Source: Terfezia claveryi (lineage: Eukaryota; Ascomycota; Pezizomycetes; Pezizales; Pezizaceae). Taken from it: a stretch of DNA of 64,000 nt. This document shows positions 46,589 through 56,580 of the stretch, piece after piece; the first letter of the stretch is position 1; each line of letters opens with the position of its first letter. A program made the translations under genes and the position numbers. Under the pieces are notes generated by a model, which saw only the letters and a program-made list of their open reading frames with translations, was not told the DNA's origin and made no database searches. The stretch spans positions 1-64,000 of the forward strand of contig WHUX01000214.1 of NCBI GenBank assembly GCA_015179025.1. Reading direction: 5' to 3'.

Positions 46589-47065
46589 TATCACAATGGT
46601 ATGCTTAGTTGTCTTTATCATCACCTGCAATCACAGGTGATAGGATATTGCCTTAGTCCTAAACAGGACATTCATTAGTTATCTCCTTGTTATTGCTTTA
46701 GATGGGTTATCACCTGTAGTGTAGGTGATAAGTTATTGCTATCCTAGTTAGCTCCCAAGATGGGGATCTTAGGAAGATTATTCGTTCCATTGCCTTAGCT
46801 CAAAATCATGTATATATAGCTCCTGTCCCTTATACTAATATTGGATCTCTATCTAACATTTTGTATACCCAATATAGAACCTTGCTTCTCCCAGTGCTTG
46901 TGCACCTCCCTTATACACCTCTTTGTCTCATAAATAGCTCTGTAGAATAGCTGTCTCTCTCCAATACATGCAGAAACTACTTCTACATATCTTTTATCCT
47001 TGCCTCTTACCTCCTGCCCTAGCCCAATCCTAGCCTTCTACTGGTTATACATATAGCATTCCTGC
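46589..47065 (+). repeat. Gypsy-1c 3' LTR, truncated
   Basis: Begins TATCACAATGG after a purine tract and holds two inverted repeats around ACCTGCAATCACAGGT (46624) and ACCTGTAGTGTAGGT (46712). It has a 70-bp insertion relative to the other copies between them. It ends near CATTCCTGCA, about 75 bp short of the full LTR. Confidence 0.82.
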
Positions 47066-47640
47066 AGAGTTCTCCAAGCTAGCAACAGAAGTATTGTGGA
47101 ATGACCAGTCAAAGCTCAAGCAGTTCCAGGAGTAACTGAATGACGAGCTTCAACAAGTTATAGTCATCCTCCCAGAGACCAAGAGTATCAACGAATTAAT
47201 CGACTAGGCATCCAGGGTGGAACAACAGATAGCTAGGTTTAGACACTGCCCTACCTTCCGCCCTACTACTGGCTTACCTCAGCAACCACAGCAACATCAC
47301 CAACAACAGCAACTGACCCCCAAGCTTGCCCAAGTTCCGGCCTTAGCTAACAAACTTGCATACATATCATTGGTTGCAGGAGGGACCACCCTTATGGATC
47401 TCTCGTCTAGGAGACCCTGCCTCACCTAGCAGGAAAGGGACCACTGCCACACTAACGGTTTGTGCATTGCATGCGGAAAGGGGGACCACTTCATTGTGGC
47501 ATGTCCCCTCCATAAGAACCGCTCCCTAGCCGCCTATGCCATCTCCAAATCATGGATTGAAGAAGATGGTAAGGAGTCAGGAAAAGGGGAGTTCCTTGCC
47601 TAGTTACTGACACTAGTAAGGGACCTGCCTAGGGTCATTT
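47066..47640 (+). pseudogene. Gypsy-1d gag, C-terminal half with intact CCHC
   Basis: Reads EFSKLATEVLWNDQSKLKQF, a Gln-rich stretch (LPQQPQQHHQQQQLTPKL near 47275), VAGGTTLMDLSSRRPCL and a canonical zinc knuckle CIACGKGDHFIVAC (C-x2-C-x4-H-x4-C) near 47463. Stops are at 47427 and elsewhere. The knuckle would bind the element's RNA. The N-terminal half is missing because Gypsy-1c's LTR is joined here. Confidence 0.8.
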
Positions 47641-47759
47641 ATCTTTGTCTGCATTTTCTTTACTTATATCTATTCCTGTTGATGAGTTTCACCTGTTTGG
47701 TGAACACTTTGTTGTACCTATAACTGTCAAGTTCAATGATAAAACATTGGTTACATCAG

Positions 47760-48375
47760 TGTTACAGGCGAGCTGTAACTACGAGAATACTTCGGGGAAA
47801 GGGATAGATAGTAGCGGAGTAAAGTATAAACGCAGCTATAACTCGGGTGTAATGCGAACTCGATAAGAGTAAAGCTATATGAGACTTAGATCACCGCTTG
47901 GGTCTTATTGTATTAACTATATAAAAGCGGTAGCTTATATAGAAGCATTGATCTGATAACTCGTTATCAGATCTGACGACACTTCCTATAATGGCTTAGT
48001 AGCACTGACGTCAGGTAGTTGTCTAGAACAGGAAGACGCTTCCTGTTTAGGAACTCTGCAGGCTGACATACATTGTTTAGGCAGCCCGAACTACAACGCT
48101 TTGCAGTCAGGCTGTCTTACAGGAGATAAGCTTGAATACAACGAATAACAACATAGGAATATCATATATTAGAACATTATAGAAACACACTGAAGAGAAT
48201 ACATGCACGAGATCCAATATCAGAGAACACAAACTTCCTTTACCCAATCCCTTTAACGTATGTACTCCCGACGTACTACCCGCATCTGTATGGGTGATCA
48301 GGCCATCACAGTCAGCAATGTAGTAGGGTATTGGTTATCCCGGTGGAGGGTAGGTCTCTTACCTGAGTCGTAATA
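47760..48375 (-). repeat. Gypsy-2b 3' LTR
   Basis: 616 bp on the left side of the reversed element. In the predicted start region it reads TCACCGCTTGG (47891-47901) against ACACCGCTTGG in the 5' LTR. Confidence 0.94.
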
Positions 48376-48670
48376 TTACTCCCCGTTTCCAGGCAGCTGT
48401 CCACAGCTGAATACAAGTTTCTCCTGACCCTAGGTTTGGAACAAGTACTTAGTAAAGACTCAGGTAACGGCGGTGGCTAGGTACTAACCAAATATCATTA
48501 GATACCTCTCTCCCTGACAGGGTACCACAAGACCGGTGTGTCTACACATGCTTGCCATGGCCATTAAAAACCAAACCTCTCGCCAAAAAACCCACAGGGA
48601 AAAGGTGACGAGTAGGAGAGTAAAAGGTACCATGTCTTCACTCATAAAACACTGGACGTAGGTCCAAGCC

Positions 48671-48883
48671 TCAGACATCTCTCTCATCTCGTGGCTTATT
48701 GGAGAACTTCTCTCGGTACTCTCTGAGCTTCTCTGGGCAGTTATCCAACTTGTCAAAGGTCTCCCAAGTGTCTTCAAACTCCATATATCCTTCCCAACGC
48801 ACCCAATACTTGACTATTCCTCTATTCTTGCGGGAGTCCATGATGGATTTGACTTCAAAGATATCTAGTTCATCTTTGTCCAT
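48671..48883 (-). pseudogene. Gypsy-2b chromodomain
   Basis: A 70-residue frame with ELDIFEVKSIMDSRKNRG, VKYWVRWEGYMEFEDTWETF and NCPEKLREYREKF. The Tyr/Trp cage residues are all present, so this domain looks intact; in relatives it binds methylated histone H3. The segment from 48376 to 48670 is 3' non-coding DNA of the element. Confidence 0.88.
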
Positions 48884-50010
48884 ATCTTGTGGCTCGTCTC
48901 GTCGTCTGAATAGTTTTAGGAGGGTAACATGAACAACATTATGCCATCATATGCCTTGTGGAACTTCGAGCCTGTATGCGTGTGAACCAATAGCTTCAAT
49001 CACTTTGTAGGGACCTATCCACTTGCTAGTAAGGGAACGGTTGTTCCCAGCTCGTATCTGTAGGTTCCGGCGATCAACCAATACCCAGTCGTCAATAGCA
49101 AACCTGCGTGCCTTCTCGAGGTGTACAGCACTTCTTTTATGATTGATTTGCTTGAGGGTATCATGAATTTGGTTGTGCACAGTTGTCATTCGGTCTAGCC
49201 ATTCTTCTGCAGCGAGGGAGGAGAATTCATAGTCATCTGAAAGGTGAATAGTGCGAGGGTCGAAGCCATACAGACTTCGGTAAGGGGAGTACTTATGGGT
49301 AGAGTGAACGGCAGTATTATAGGCAAACTCGGCTAAGGGTAGCCATCGTTTCCAACGAGCTTGCCTATAGTGACAGTAGATACGGAGGTACTGCTTAAGT
49401 GTTTGGACTGCTCGTTCAGCAAGTCCATCGGTCTGAGGGTGATAGGCAGTGGAGAGGCGGAGGGTTATATTGAGCTTTTGGTTAAGCTCCTTGAGGAATC
49501 TAGAAGCAAACTATGGACCACGGTCAGAGGTGATATGTTGGGGAGGCCATAGAGTCTCCATATCTCGTTAATATAGGTGTTAGCAACATCGGATGCTGTC
49601 CATGTAGTCTTTGCCGGAATATAGTGTTGTACTTTTGTAAACCGGTCCGTGATAACGAGTATTGCATTGAAACATTCTGACTCTGGTAGCTCACCAACGA
49701 AGTCCATAGCTATTTCCTCAAATGGTCGTTCTCCAGTTGGCATCGGTACAACTTCATTTGCCTGCTATGCCTATCTGCCTTTGCTTTCTGACACTTAGTA
49801 CATCCTGCTACATAATTCGCAATATCTTTCTGCCACTTATCCCACGTAAAATTCTTGACACTAGCTCTTGAGTACGATGTCTTCCCCAATGTCCTGCCAC
49901 TTGACTATCATGGTGCTGTCTTAGCACTTCCAACTTAAACTCGGAGGGTATCACCCATAGTCCATCCTTCTTCTGCTATCCGGCCACATCTATTCCTTCC
50001 ACTTCAATAT
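48884..50010 (-). pseudogene. Gypsy-2b integrase
   Basis: From 50010 down: zinc domain with HHDSQVAGHWGRHRTQE-like residues, then FEEIAMDFVGELPESE near 49710 (first Asp kept), TSDRGP near 49520 (second Asp kept; a stop follows), a region equivalent to HPQTDGLAERAVQTL near 49420, and the C-terminal module with LTSKWIGPYKVIEAIGSHAY (48947-49189). Unlike copy 2a the catalytic residues can still be read. There are a few stops and one or two frame changes. Confidence 0.85.
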
Positions 50011-50580
50011 CTTCGGCTTCCTCTTCATCCTCTTCTCCAAGTACCATTAGCTGTCCATCTTCGAAAAATCTAGCATCCATGCCGGATTTCTCTTCCCTTG
50101 AACGTCTAGACAGGCCATCAGGCTTCCCATCTTCGAACCGGGTTTGTAGTGAATATTGTAGATGAACTTAGACATGTGGAGGTACCAGGTAGCTTGATGG
50201 GAGTTGAGCTTCTATTTGGTGTTGAAATATTGTAACCCTTGGTGGTCTGTATAGACGTTCACTGAAACGCCAACCAACCAATCTCGCCACTTCCGGAAGC
50301 AATCCACAATTGCAAACAACTCTTTATCATGGATGGGCCAGTTGCATTGAGCTGCGGAAGGGTTTTTGCATGGTATTCAACAGGATGAAGCTGCTTTCCT
50401 CCATTGACAATATGATACTGAGAGAGGATACCAGCGATAGCTTGGTTGCTAGCATCAGTCTCAATGATTGTCTCGAGTTGTCTGTCAAACTGTGTGAGGA
50501 TAGGAGCAGTGAGGAATCGTTCCCGAGGTCATCAAAGGCTTGCTGTTGCTAGTGTCCCCAACTGAAAGAAACATCTTTCG
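50011..50580 (-). pseudogene. Gypsy-2b RNase H and acidic linker
   Basis: Minus strand from 50580: a stretch with QFDRQLETIIETDASNQAI, PIHDKELFAIVDCFRKW, NVYTDHQGLQYFNTKQKL and DGKPDGLSRRSREEKSG, then Glu-rich residues (about 50000-50040). These are the D-A-S, KEL, DHQ and D-x-LSRR blocks of gypsy RNase H. Stop codons occur at several Trp positions. Confidence 0.8.
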
Positions 50581-50589
50581 TTAAGTCGA

Positions 50590-51255
50590 TTAGGGACGTG
50601 CCTTTGCACTATAGTTGGCAATAAATCGACGGTAGTAATTAGCGAAGCCTAGGAATGCTTGAACCTCTTTCTTCTTAGTAGGAATAGGCCACTTTGACAT
50701 GGTTTCGAGCTTGGAGGGATCCATTTGGACATGTTGACCATTGATAATATGACCGAGGAATAAGGTCTCCTGGACATGGAACTCAGACTTCATAAGATTA
50801 ACAGCTAACCCATGTTGGATGCATTGCTGAAGAACGTTTTCGACTATTCGTTGATGTTCTTCCTCTGTCTCACCTCCATAGATGAGTATGTCGTCCAAGT
50901 ACCAGATACATCCTTCCATATCCTTGAAGATCGTATCTATCATCTCTTGAAATGTAGCGGGGGTATTGGTCAACCCAAATGGCATCACAGTATACTCAAA
51001 TAGTCCCTTTTTCGTCCTGAACGCTGTCTTCCACTCATCTCCTAGTGCAATCCTAATGAGGTTATACCCATTTTTGAGGTCCAATCGTGTGAACCATTTA
51101 CCTCTACGAGTTCTATCAAGTAAGTCGGAGATGAGAGGGAGTGGGTATTTGTTTGGCACTGTGAGACAGTTAAGGGCTCGGTAATCGACACATAGCCTTA
51201 AAGATCCATCTTTTTTTCAAACAAATAGGATGGGAGCACCAGCGGAGGAGCGTGA
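50590..51255 (-). pseudogene. Gypsy-2b reverse transcriptase
   Basis: 51159-50590 is open for 189 codons: [60 protein letters not shown], the catalytic box [11 protein letters not shown] and [19 protein letters not shown]. Upstream (51255-51160) are ILFV and [16 protein letters not shown] with one TGA between them. This is a well-kept Ty3/gypsy RT with both catalytic Asp residues. It gave the reference for placing Gypsy-3a in copy 2a. Confidence 0.9.
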
Positions 51256-51920
51256 TCATCGGACTTTGGTAGTAGGAAGGTTTCCATCAAGGTACTTCTG
51301 GAGTGCTTCGTCTTCTTCCCATTTGGTCTTGTAGATAGTCCTGAATAGTATCTTTATGGTTGGGTCTTGGAGAGGGATTTCATGGTCACATGGCTTGTGT
51401 TCAGGAAGTCTAGCTGCCTGTTCTGCAGTAAAGCAATGTGCGTAACGAGAGTATCGTTCGCTTGCGTCAATAATAAGCACAATCTCGCCATCCTCTAGTG
51501 GCTCTTCAACTTCAAGAACAGAAACAGTAGGAATCCATCTAACAGAGCACGGAATAACCAAACCTGTAGAGACCTGTCTCAGGCACCTGTCCTGAGTATC
51601 CACCGAGAATCCATTTTCTTCTAACCAAGACAAACCCAAAATAACATCCTTCTTCCCAATATCCAAAACTTCGGCATCCATTTTAAACTTACCCAAAAAA
51701 CGAGAAGAGGAGTCCAACATATCAAACCTAGTATTAACTACATATTTTCCACCAGAAATTCGAGATCTATCTCCTTGTCTAACCCTAACTTCCCTAGCCC
51801 TTTTCCAAATTCCTAACTTAACTGCCAGTCTTTTCCCAACAATTGGAGCACTAGCTCCACAGTCTACTACTGCTTCAACTTCTTCCCCAGCAATAAAAAT
51901 CCGGACCGTCAGGAGAGGTG
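51256..51920 (-). pseudogene. Gypsy-2b protease region and linker
   Basis: Near 51870 the minus strand reads EAVVDCGASAPIVGKRLAVK, the protease active site with DCGA, then DVILGLSWLEENGFSVDTQD near 51620. The rest to 51256 is the linker with RYAHCFTAEQAARLPEHKPC. It pairs with 13769-14440 of copy 2a. It is mostly open, with a break before RT. Confidence 0.8.
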
Positions 51921-53685
51921 AATGTCTAGGAGTACGTCCGACGGTAGATGATGTACTCCTTACTCGTTTCCCGACTCTTCTCCTTCAGAACCAAGCTCTG
52001 TAATCCGAAGTTTCCTTTATTTGTTCGAGCTTTCTTGTTGGCTGGTACAAGCGCCTGGCTTGTACTAGTGGTAGTTTTCGGTTTATAGGAATAAGGTTCA
52101 GAGGCATGCTTCCATATGTACACTCTTTTGCCTTATGATCGATTCTCCCACATTTCACACATCGTCCTTCCTGTATTCTGCTTTTATATATTGGAGAGGG
52201 GATGCGAGTATTATTGTAGGAGGTAGGAGCTGTTCCTCGGAGTTGTGTTCCTATATCTAAGGGGCGCTTCCTGGTTGTTGATGGGGCAGCGGCAGTTTGG
52301 CGGTTTCGGCTCTGGAATTCAGTACTGATGATATCCATCTCGATAAGTTTCTGTCTCCATTGATGTGGAAGGTGCGAAGGTTTTCGTAGTGAGCCATTGA
52401 TTTGCGGAGTTCATGGGAAGGTTGGAGATTATAATATTGATGACCTGCATCTCGGATAGTTTGGCATAATTGTTAAGCCTATCTACCTCCGTTAGATAAT
52501 CCAAGATAGAACCAGTCTTTTTTAATGCTGCTAGGTCATGATACGCTCGATCTGCCTGGTAGTGGTCCCCATAATATAGTTCCATGGCTTCCTTAACCTC
52601 CTTCCAAGTATGATACTTAACTCAGTTAGCCTTCCACCAATTAATGCTTTTCCATCCATTGATAACCCAACATATGCTAGCTTCTGGTCTTCATTTCGGG
52701 TGAGAGTAATGAGAAAGTAATCGTCCATTTGAAGGATCCAGCCTTGAGATGCGTTCGTTCTCCTTGAATTTATTCGGGGGTGGTGCTTTGCCTGCTATCT
52801 GCTTATCTTCAAAGATTCCTAGTCCTACTGGAGGTGGAAGTGGAGGAGTGGGATCTCTGGGTCGTCTTTGTTCGACTGGTGGTGGAGGGGTGGTGGTATA
52901 CCTCCTGCTGCTTGCTCGAGTCTTTGTGCTGTATTTGCTGGAGGTGTATAGGCTGAGGAGCCTGTACCCGACGTTCTACCCTTTCAAGTCGGTCTTGAAA
53001 GTTAGTGAATTGTCCTTTCATACTACTGATTTGTCCTTCAATACTAGCAAACCGTTGCTGGTATTGATCATTGTAGAAGTCAGCTTGTCCCTTGAGATAT
53101 CGAAGGTTGTGGTGGATTGTCTGGAATTCTTTTGTTGGTTTGTTTGTCCAGAAATAATAAGATTCTGGATTTGTATGAGTGCACTTTGCGTATCATTCGA
53201 TAGTTGTGCATGTTTGTTGGCAGTAGCATTAGCTGTATTCTGGATATCTGCTGCACTTCGCTGAATGAACTCGGTATGTGCTGTCTGTGTCTGTTGTAGC
53301 TGTTGTACCTGTGTGAGTGCAGCTTGCTTTTCTGCCTCTAAACGCTGAACTTGTGCCTTCATGGCAGCGTATCCAGGATCAACGGGAGTCTGGTAGCGAG
53401 CTGCTGGCGCTTGCCCTTAGTGGAGGGTCCTGGATTATTAGATGGAGCTACTGATGGGGCAACTGATCGTATGATAGGTTCAGGGAGGAGGAGGATATTG
53501 ATCCGAGTCCTATTTGTTGACGGGGGGTGCCCCAGCATTCCTGAAATTGTGGAATCTGAGAAGAGGGAGCATAGTATTGCTCGATGAATTGTTCAGCTCG
53601 TTGCTGTGCTCGACAACACTATCATTGTCGTGTCAGCCATAGGCTCATCAGAGGCTTCACCAAGTAATCCTCTCAACATCGACAT
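51921..53685 (-). pseudogene. Gypsy-2b gag
   Basis: The start is ATG at 53685 or 53679 (MSMLRGLLGEASDEPMAD). Next come a Gln/Ala-rich coiled-coil-like part (KAQVQRLEAEKQAALTQVQQ, 53362 downward), a Pro-rich part (about 52800-52870), a capsid-like gag domain (LQMDDYFLITLTRNEDQKL near 52720 to INIIISNLPMNSANQW near 52430) and an intact CCHC knuckle CVKCGRIDHKAKEC near 52150. Frames change at least three times. It is the reference for the broken gag of 2a. Confidence 0.85.
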
Positions 53686-53731
53686 AGTTGTAGAGGATTG
53701 TAGGGTGTTGGTGTCTATAGAGGTGTATAGA

Positions 53732-53741
53732 CAAGCGGTGT
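53732..53741 (-). promoter_or_regulatory. Gypsy-2b putative self-priming site
   Basis: Two bases past the 5' LTR the minus strand reads ACACCGCTTG, exactly complementary to CAAGCGGTGT inside the same LTR (53875-53884). There is no TGG-type tRNA site. A perfect hairpin TGTCTATA/TATAGACA (53712-53733) overlaps its edge and is also perfect in 2a (6511-6532). In Tf1/sushi elements the RNA 5' end primes in this way. Confidence 0.65.
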
Positions 53742-53743
53742 AA

Positions 53744-54359
53744 TGTTACAGTCGAGCTGTAACTACGAGAATACTTCGGGGAAAGGGATAGATAGTAGCG
53801 GAGTAAAGTATAAACGCAGCTATAACTCGGGTGTAATGCGAACTCGATAAGAGTAAAGCTATATGAGACTTAGAACACCGCTTGGGTCTTATTGTATTAA
53901 CTATATAAAAGCGGTAGCTTATATAGAAGCATTGATCTGATAACCTGTTATCAGATCTGACAACACTTCCTATAATGGCTTAGTAGCACTAACGTCAGGT
54001 AGTTGTCTAGAACAGGAAGACGCTTCCTGTTTAGGAACTCTGCAGGCTGACATACATTGATTAGGCAGCCCGAACTACAACGCTTTGCAGTCAGGCTGTC
54101 TTACAGGAGATAAGCTTGAATACAATGAATAATAACATAGGAATATCATATATTAGAATATCATAGAAACACACTGAAGAGAATACATGCACGAGATCCA
54201 ATATCAGAGAACACACACTTCCTTTACCCAATCCCTTTAACGTCTGTACTCCCGACGTACTACCCACATTTGTATGGGTGATCAGGCCATCACAGTCAGC
54301 AATGTAGTAGGGTATTGGTTATCCCGGTGGAGGGTAGGTCTCTTACTTGAGTCGTAACA
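53744..54359 (-). repeat. Gypsy-2b 5' LTR
   Basis: 616 bp. It contains the TATA-like sequence and complementary start region that are listed separately, and the conserved stretch TCTCTTACTTGAGTCG at its tip. The duplicated target ATCAG follows at 54360. Confidence 0.94.
53875..53910 (-). promoter_or_regulatory. Gypsy-2b predicted promoter: TATA box and RNA start
   Basis: On the minus strand TTTTATATAG (53910-53901) stands about 25 bases upstream of CAAGCGGTGT (53884-53875). That spacing suits a start at or just before CAAGCGG, which would put the sequence complementary to the priming site at the RNA 5' end. Confidence 0.55.
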
Positions 54360-54700
54360 ATCAGCTCATATAGATTGTGGTACTTTAGGAATAGCATTTA
54401 TTGACCAGACCTTCATCAGTAAAAACTCTATACCAACCTCCAAGCTAAAGACCCCCCGCCTTCTTGATGTCATTGACGACCGCCATATCTCTTCTGGGGC
54501 GATTACCGACCTCGTGTACCTGCCCAGTGTCATGGGTGATCACTCGGAAGATCTCCCAATATTCATAACTAAGCTAAAGTATCCAATTGTCCTTTGGATC
54601 CCCTGGCTTAGGATGCATGATGTATTAGTCAGCTTCAGCTCTTACATATGGCAATTCAATAGCCCTTATTGCAAAAAACACTATGGAGATCCAAAAAACA

Positions 54701-55970
54701 GTATCACTGGGCTGTACACATTGCTACCCCTAATAATCTACTCGACTCAGGTGGTACTCCTGCTTACATACATCAATGCCCCCATTTCCCTTGTTACTCC
54801 TGTTCCCCCAATTTCCCCGATATTCCTCGCCCCCACAAAACCCCTGAATATTCACTTTATTAGAGTAGGGGCCTTCATTTATCTCACTAGGAGGTATAAG
54901 CTCAAGGTGCATACCCTCTCAATTTATAAGATCAATCTAGAAATTAATAAGACAAGGCATAAGGAGGAGTGGAAATCCTTAGTTCTGAATGAGTACCATG
55001 ATTTTATTAATTTGTTTTCAGAGAAGGTTGCAGAAAAGCTTGCCCCCAATTGACCATATGACTACATAATCCCACAGATTGAAGTAAAAACTCCCCCTTA
55101 TGGCCCCCTTTATAGAATGTCCCGAAAGGAATTAGAGGCCCTGAAGAAGTACTTGGAGGAGAACTTGAATAAGAACTTCATTTGGCATAGCTCTTCTCCA
55201 GCAGGTGCTCCTGTACAGTTCGTGAAGAAATTGGATGGCTCTCTTCTATTGTGTTTTGATTACTAGGGCATATACGAGATAACGGTCAGAAATACGTACC
55301 CCCTACTCCTAATTCAAGAGACATTAGCCAGGCTCTCCAAGGCCAAATAGTTCACCAAACTAGATTTGAGAGGGGCTTACAACCTGGTATGGATCGCCAA
55401 GGGGGAGGAATGGAAAACTACCTTCCAAATACGATATAGCCATTTTGAGTATAATATGATGTCTTTTGGCCTAACCAATGCTCCTGCCTCCTTCTAGCAC
55501 TTCATCAAGGTCACCTTGCGAGACTTCCTTGATGTGTTCTATACAGCTTACCTAGACAATATCCTCATATACTCAGACTTCCTAGTGAAACACAAAGTCC
55601 ATATGAAGCAGGTGCTAGAGAAGCTGGAGAAGGCCAAATTATACCTAAAACTGGAGAAATACGAGTTTCATATTCAGGAGGTCAAGTATCTGGAGTTAAT
55701 CATCACTACAGAAGGTATCAGGATGTACCCCACTAAGGTTACCACTGTCCAGGAATGGAAAACCCTAGCAAATCTCAAGAACGTCCAAACCTTCCTGGAG
55801 TTCGCTAACTTTTACCGGCGGTTCATTCTAGGGTATTTGAAGATCATAGTCTCCCTCACCAGCCTAACCAAAATAGAACAGGTGTTTCGACTGGAATCCA
55901 AAAGCCCAATCTGCTTTCCAAAACTTGAAGGAAATCTTGTACTCAGTACCGATCCTCGCCCATTTCAACC
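54701..55970 (+). pseudogene. Gypsy-1d reverse transcriptase
   Basis: The linker (54701-55060) has EEWKSLVLNEYHDFINLFSE near 54965. [21 protein letters not shown] near 55115, [20 protein letters not shown] near 55205, [20 protein letters not shown] near 55360, [17 protein letters not shown] near 55445, catalytic box AYLDNILIYSDFL at 55546-55580 (Asn in place of the second Asp), and VQTFLEFANFYRRFILGY near 55785. Breaks are TGA at 55051 and TAG near 55264, 55348 and 55497. Only a handful of changes separate it from an open frame, apart from the altered box. Confidence 0.88.
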
Positions 55971-56580
55971 CTGATTAGAAGTATGTTGTCAAAACCAATG
56001 CTTCAGACTATGTTTCTATGGGAATCCTATCCCAGAACAACAATAATGGGATCCTCCATCCTGTGGCCTACTTCTCAAAAAAACACTTCCAGGCTGTGTG
56101 CAATTATGAGATTTATGACAAAGAACTGATGGCCATTGTATGTACTTTCGAGGAATGGAGGCCACACCTAGAGTCAGCCAAGAGGATTATCGAGGTACTG
56201 TCCGATCATAAGAACCTCGAGTATTTCACCACCACTAAACTACTTAACCAATGGCAGGCTAGGTAGTCGGAGTTCTTGTCTCACTTCAATTTCAAGATCA
56301 AATACCGGTCAGGAAAGGCTGGGGGGAAACTGGATACCTTGACAAGGAGATCAGGAGATCTCCCTAAGGGGGGGATGAAAGACTAAAATACCAAAATCAG
56401 GTGATATTGAAGCCCGAAAACCTCAATCTAGTGGCCAATGTCATTGTTGAAGCTGAGGCTAATGCGAAGGCTGATTCGGAAGCTGAAGCTGAGGCTAATG
56501 CTAAAGCTGAGGCTAATGCTAAAGCTAAGGCTAATGCTGAGGCTGAGGCTAATGGGGAGGCTAAGGCGAGAGCTGACCTC
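55960..56580 (+). pseudogene. Gypsy-1d RNase H and Ala/Glu repeat linker
   Basis: RNase [18 protein letters not shown] near 55992, [20 protein letters not shown] near 56062, [20 protein letters not shown] near 56205 with TAG for the next Trp, and [20 protein letters not shown] near 56300. The linker that follows contains a hexapeptide repeat (EANAKA and variants) at 56440-56575 from a tandem GAGGCTAATGCT-type repeat. Copies 1a and 1c have only one or two such units here. Confidence 0.82.

Larger units (their letters stand above)
40875..47065 (+). mobile_element. Gypsy-1c, 5'-truncated, with a Gypsy-3 solo LTR inside
   Basis: Gag from 40875, protease, RT, RNase H, integrase, chromodomain (to 46440) and 3' LTR (46589-47065). 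The 5' LTR and start of gag are absent; homology with Gypsy-1e begins at about 40875. The integrase gene is split by a 719-bp Gypsy-3 LTR at 44983-45701. The 3' LTR breaks off at about 47065 and runs straight into the gag of Gypsy-1d. Very many TAG codons occur. Confidence 0.88.
47760..54359 (-). mobile_element. Gypsy-2b, complete chromodomain Ty3/gypsy element
   Basis: 6600 bp with 616-bp LTRs at 47760-48375 and 53744-54359 that differ at about 17 sites by eye. Target duplication ATCAG is exact. Tips are TGTTAC and GTAACA (one tip reads GTAATA). Minus-strand order: 5' LTR, priming site, gag (53685-51985), protease (about 51900-51560), RT (51240-50590), RNase H, integrase (about 50000-49200), GPY/F-type module, chromodomain (48883-48671), 3' LTR. 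Frames are broken but long stretches survive; it is better kept than 2a and may be the younger copy. Confidence 0.95.
47640..54700 (+). pseudogene. Gypsy-1d protease region, interrupted
   Basis: 47645-47759 reads ISIPVDEFHLFGEHFVVPIT and VKFNDKTLVTS; after Gypsy-2b the frame resumes at 54360 as HIDCGTLGIAFIDQTF, then YPIVLWIPWLRMHDVLVSF near 54575. These are the blocks seen in the uninterrupted 1c copy. The split is inside the catalytic region, so the insertion ended any activity. Confidence 0.8.
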
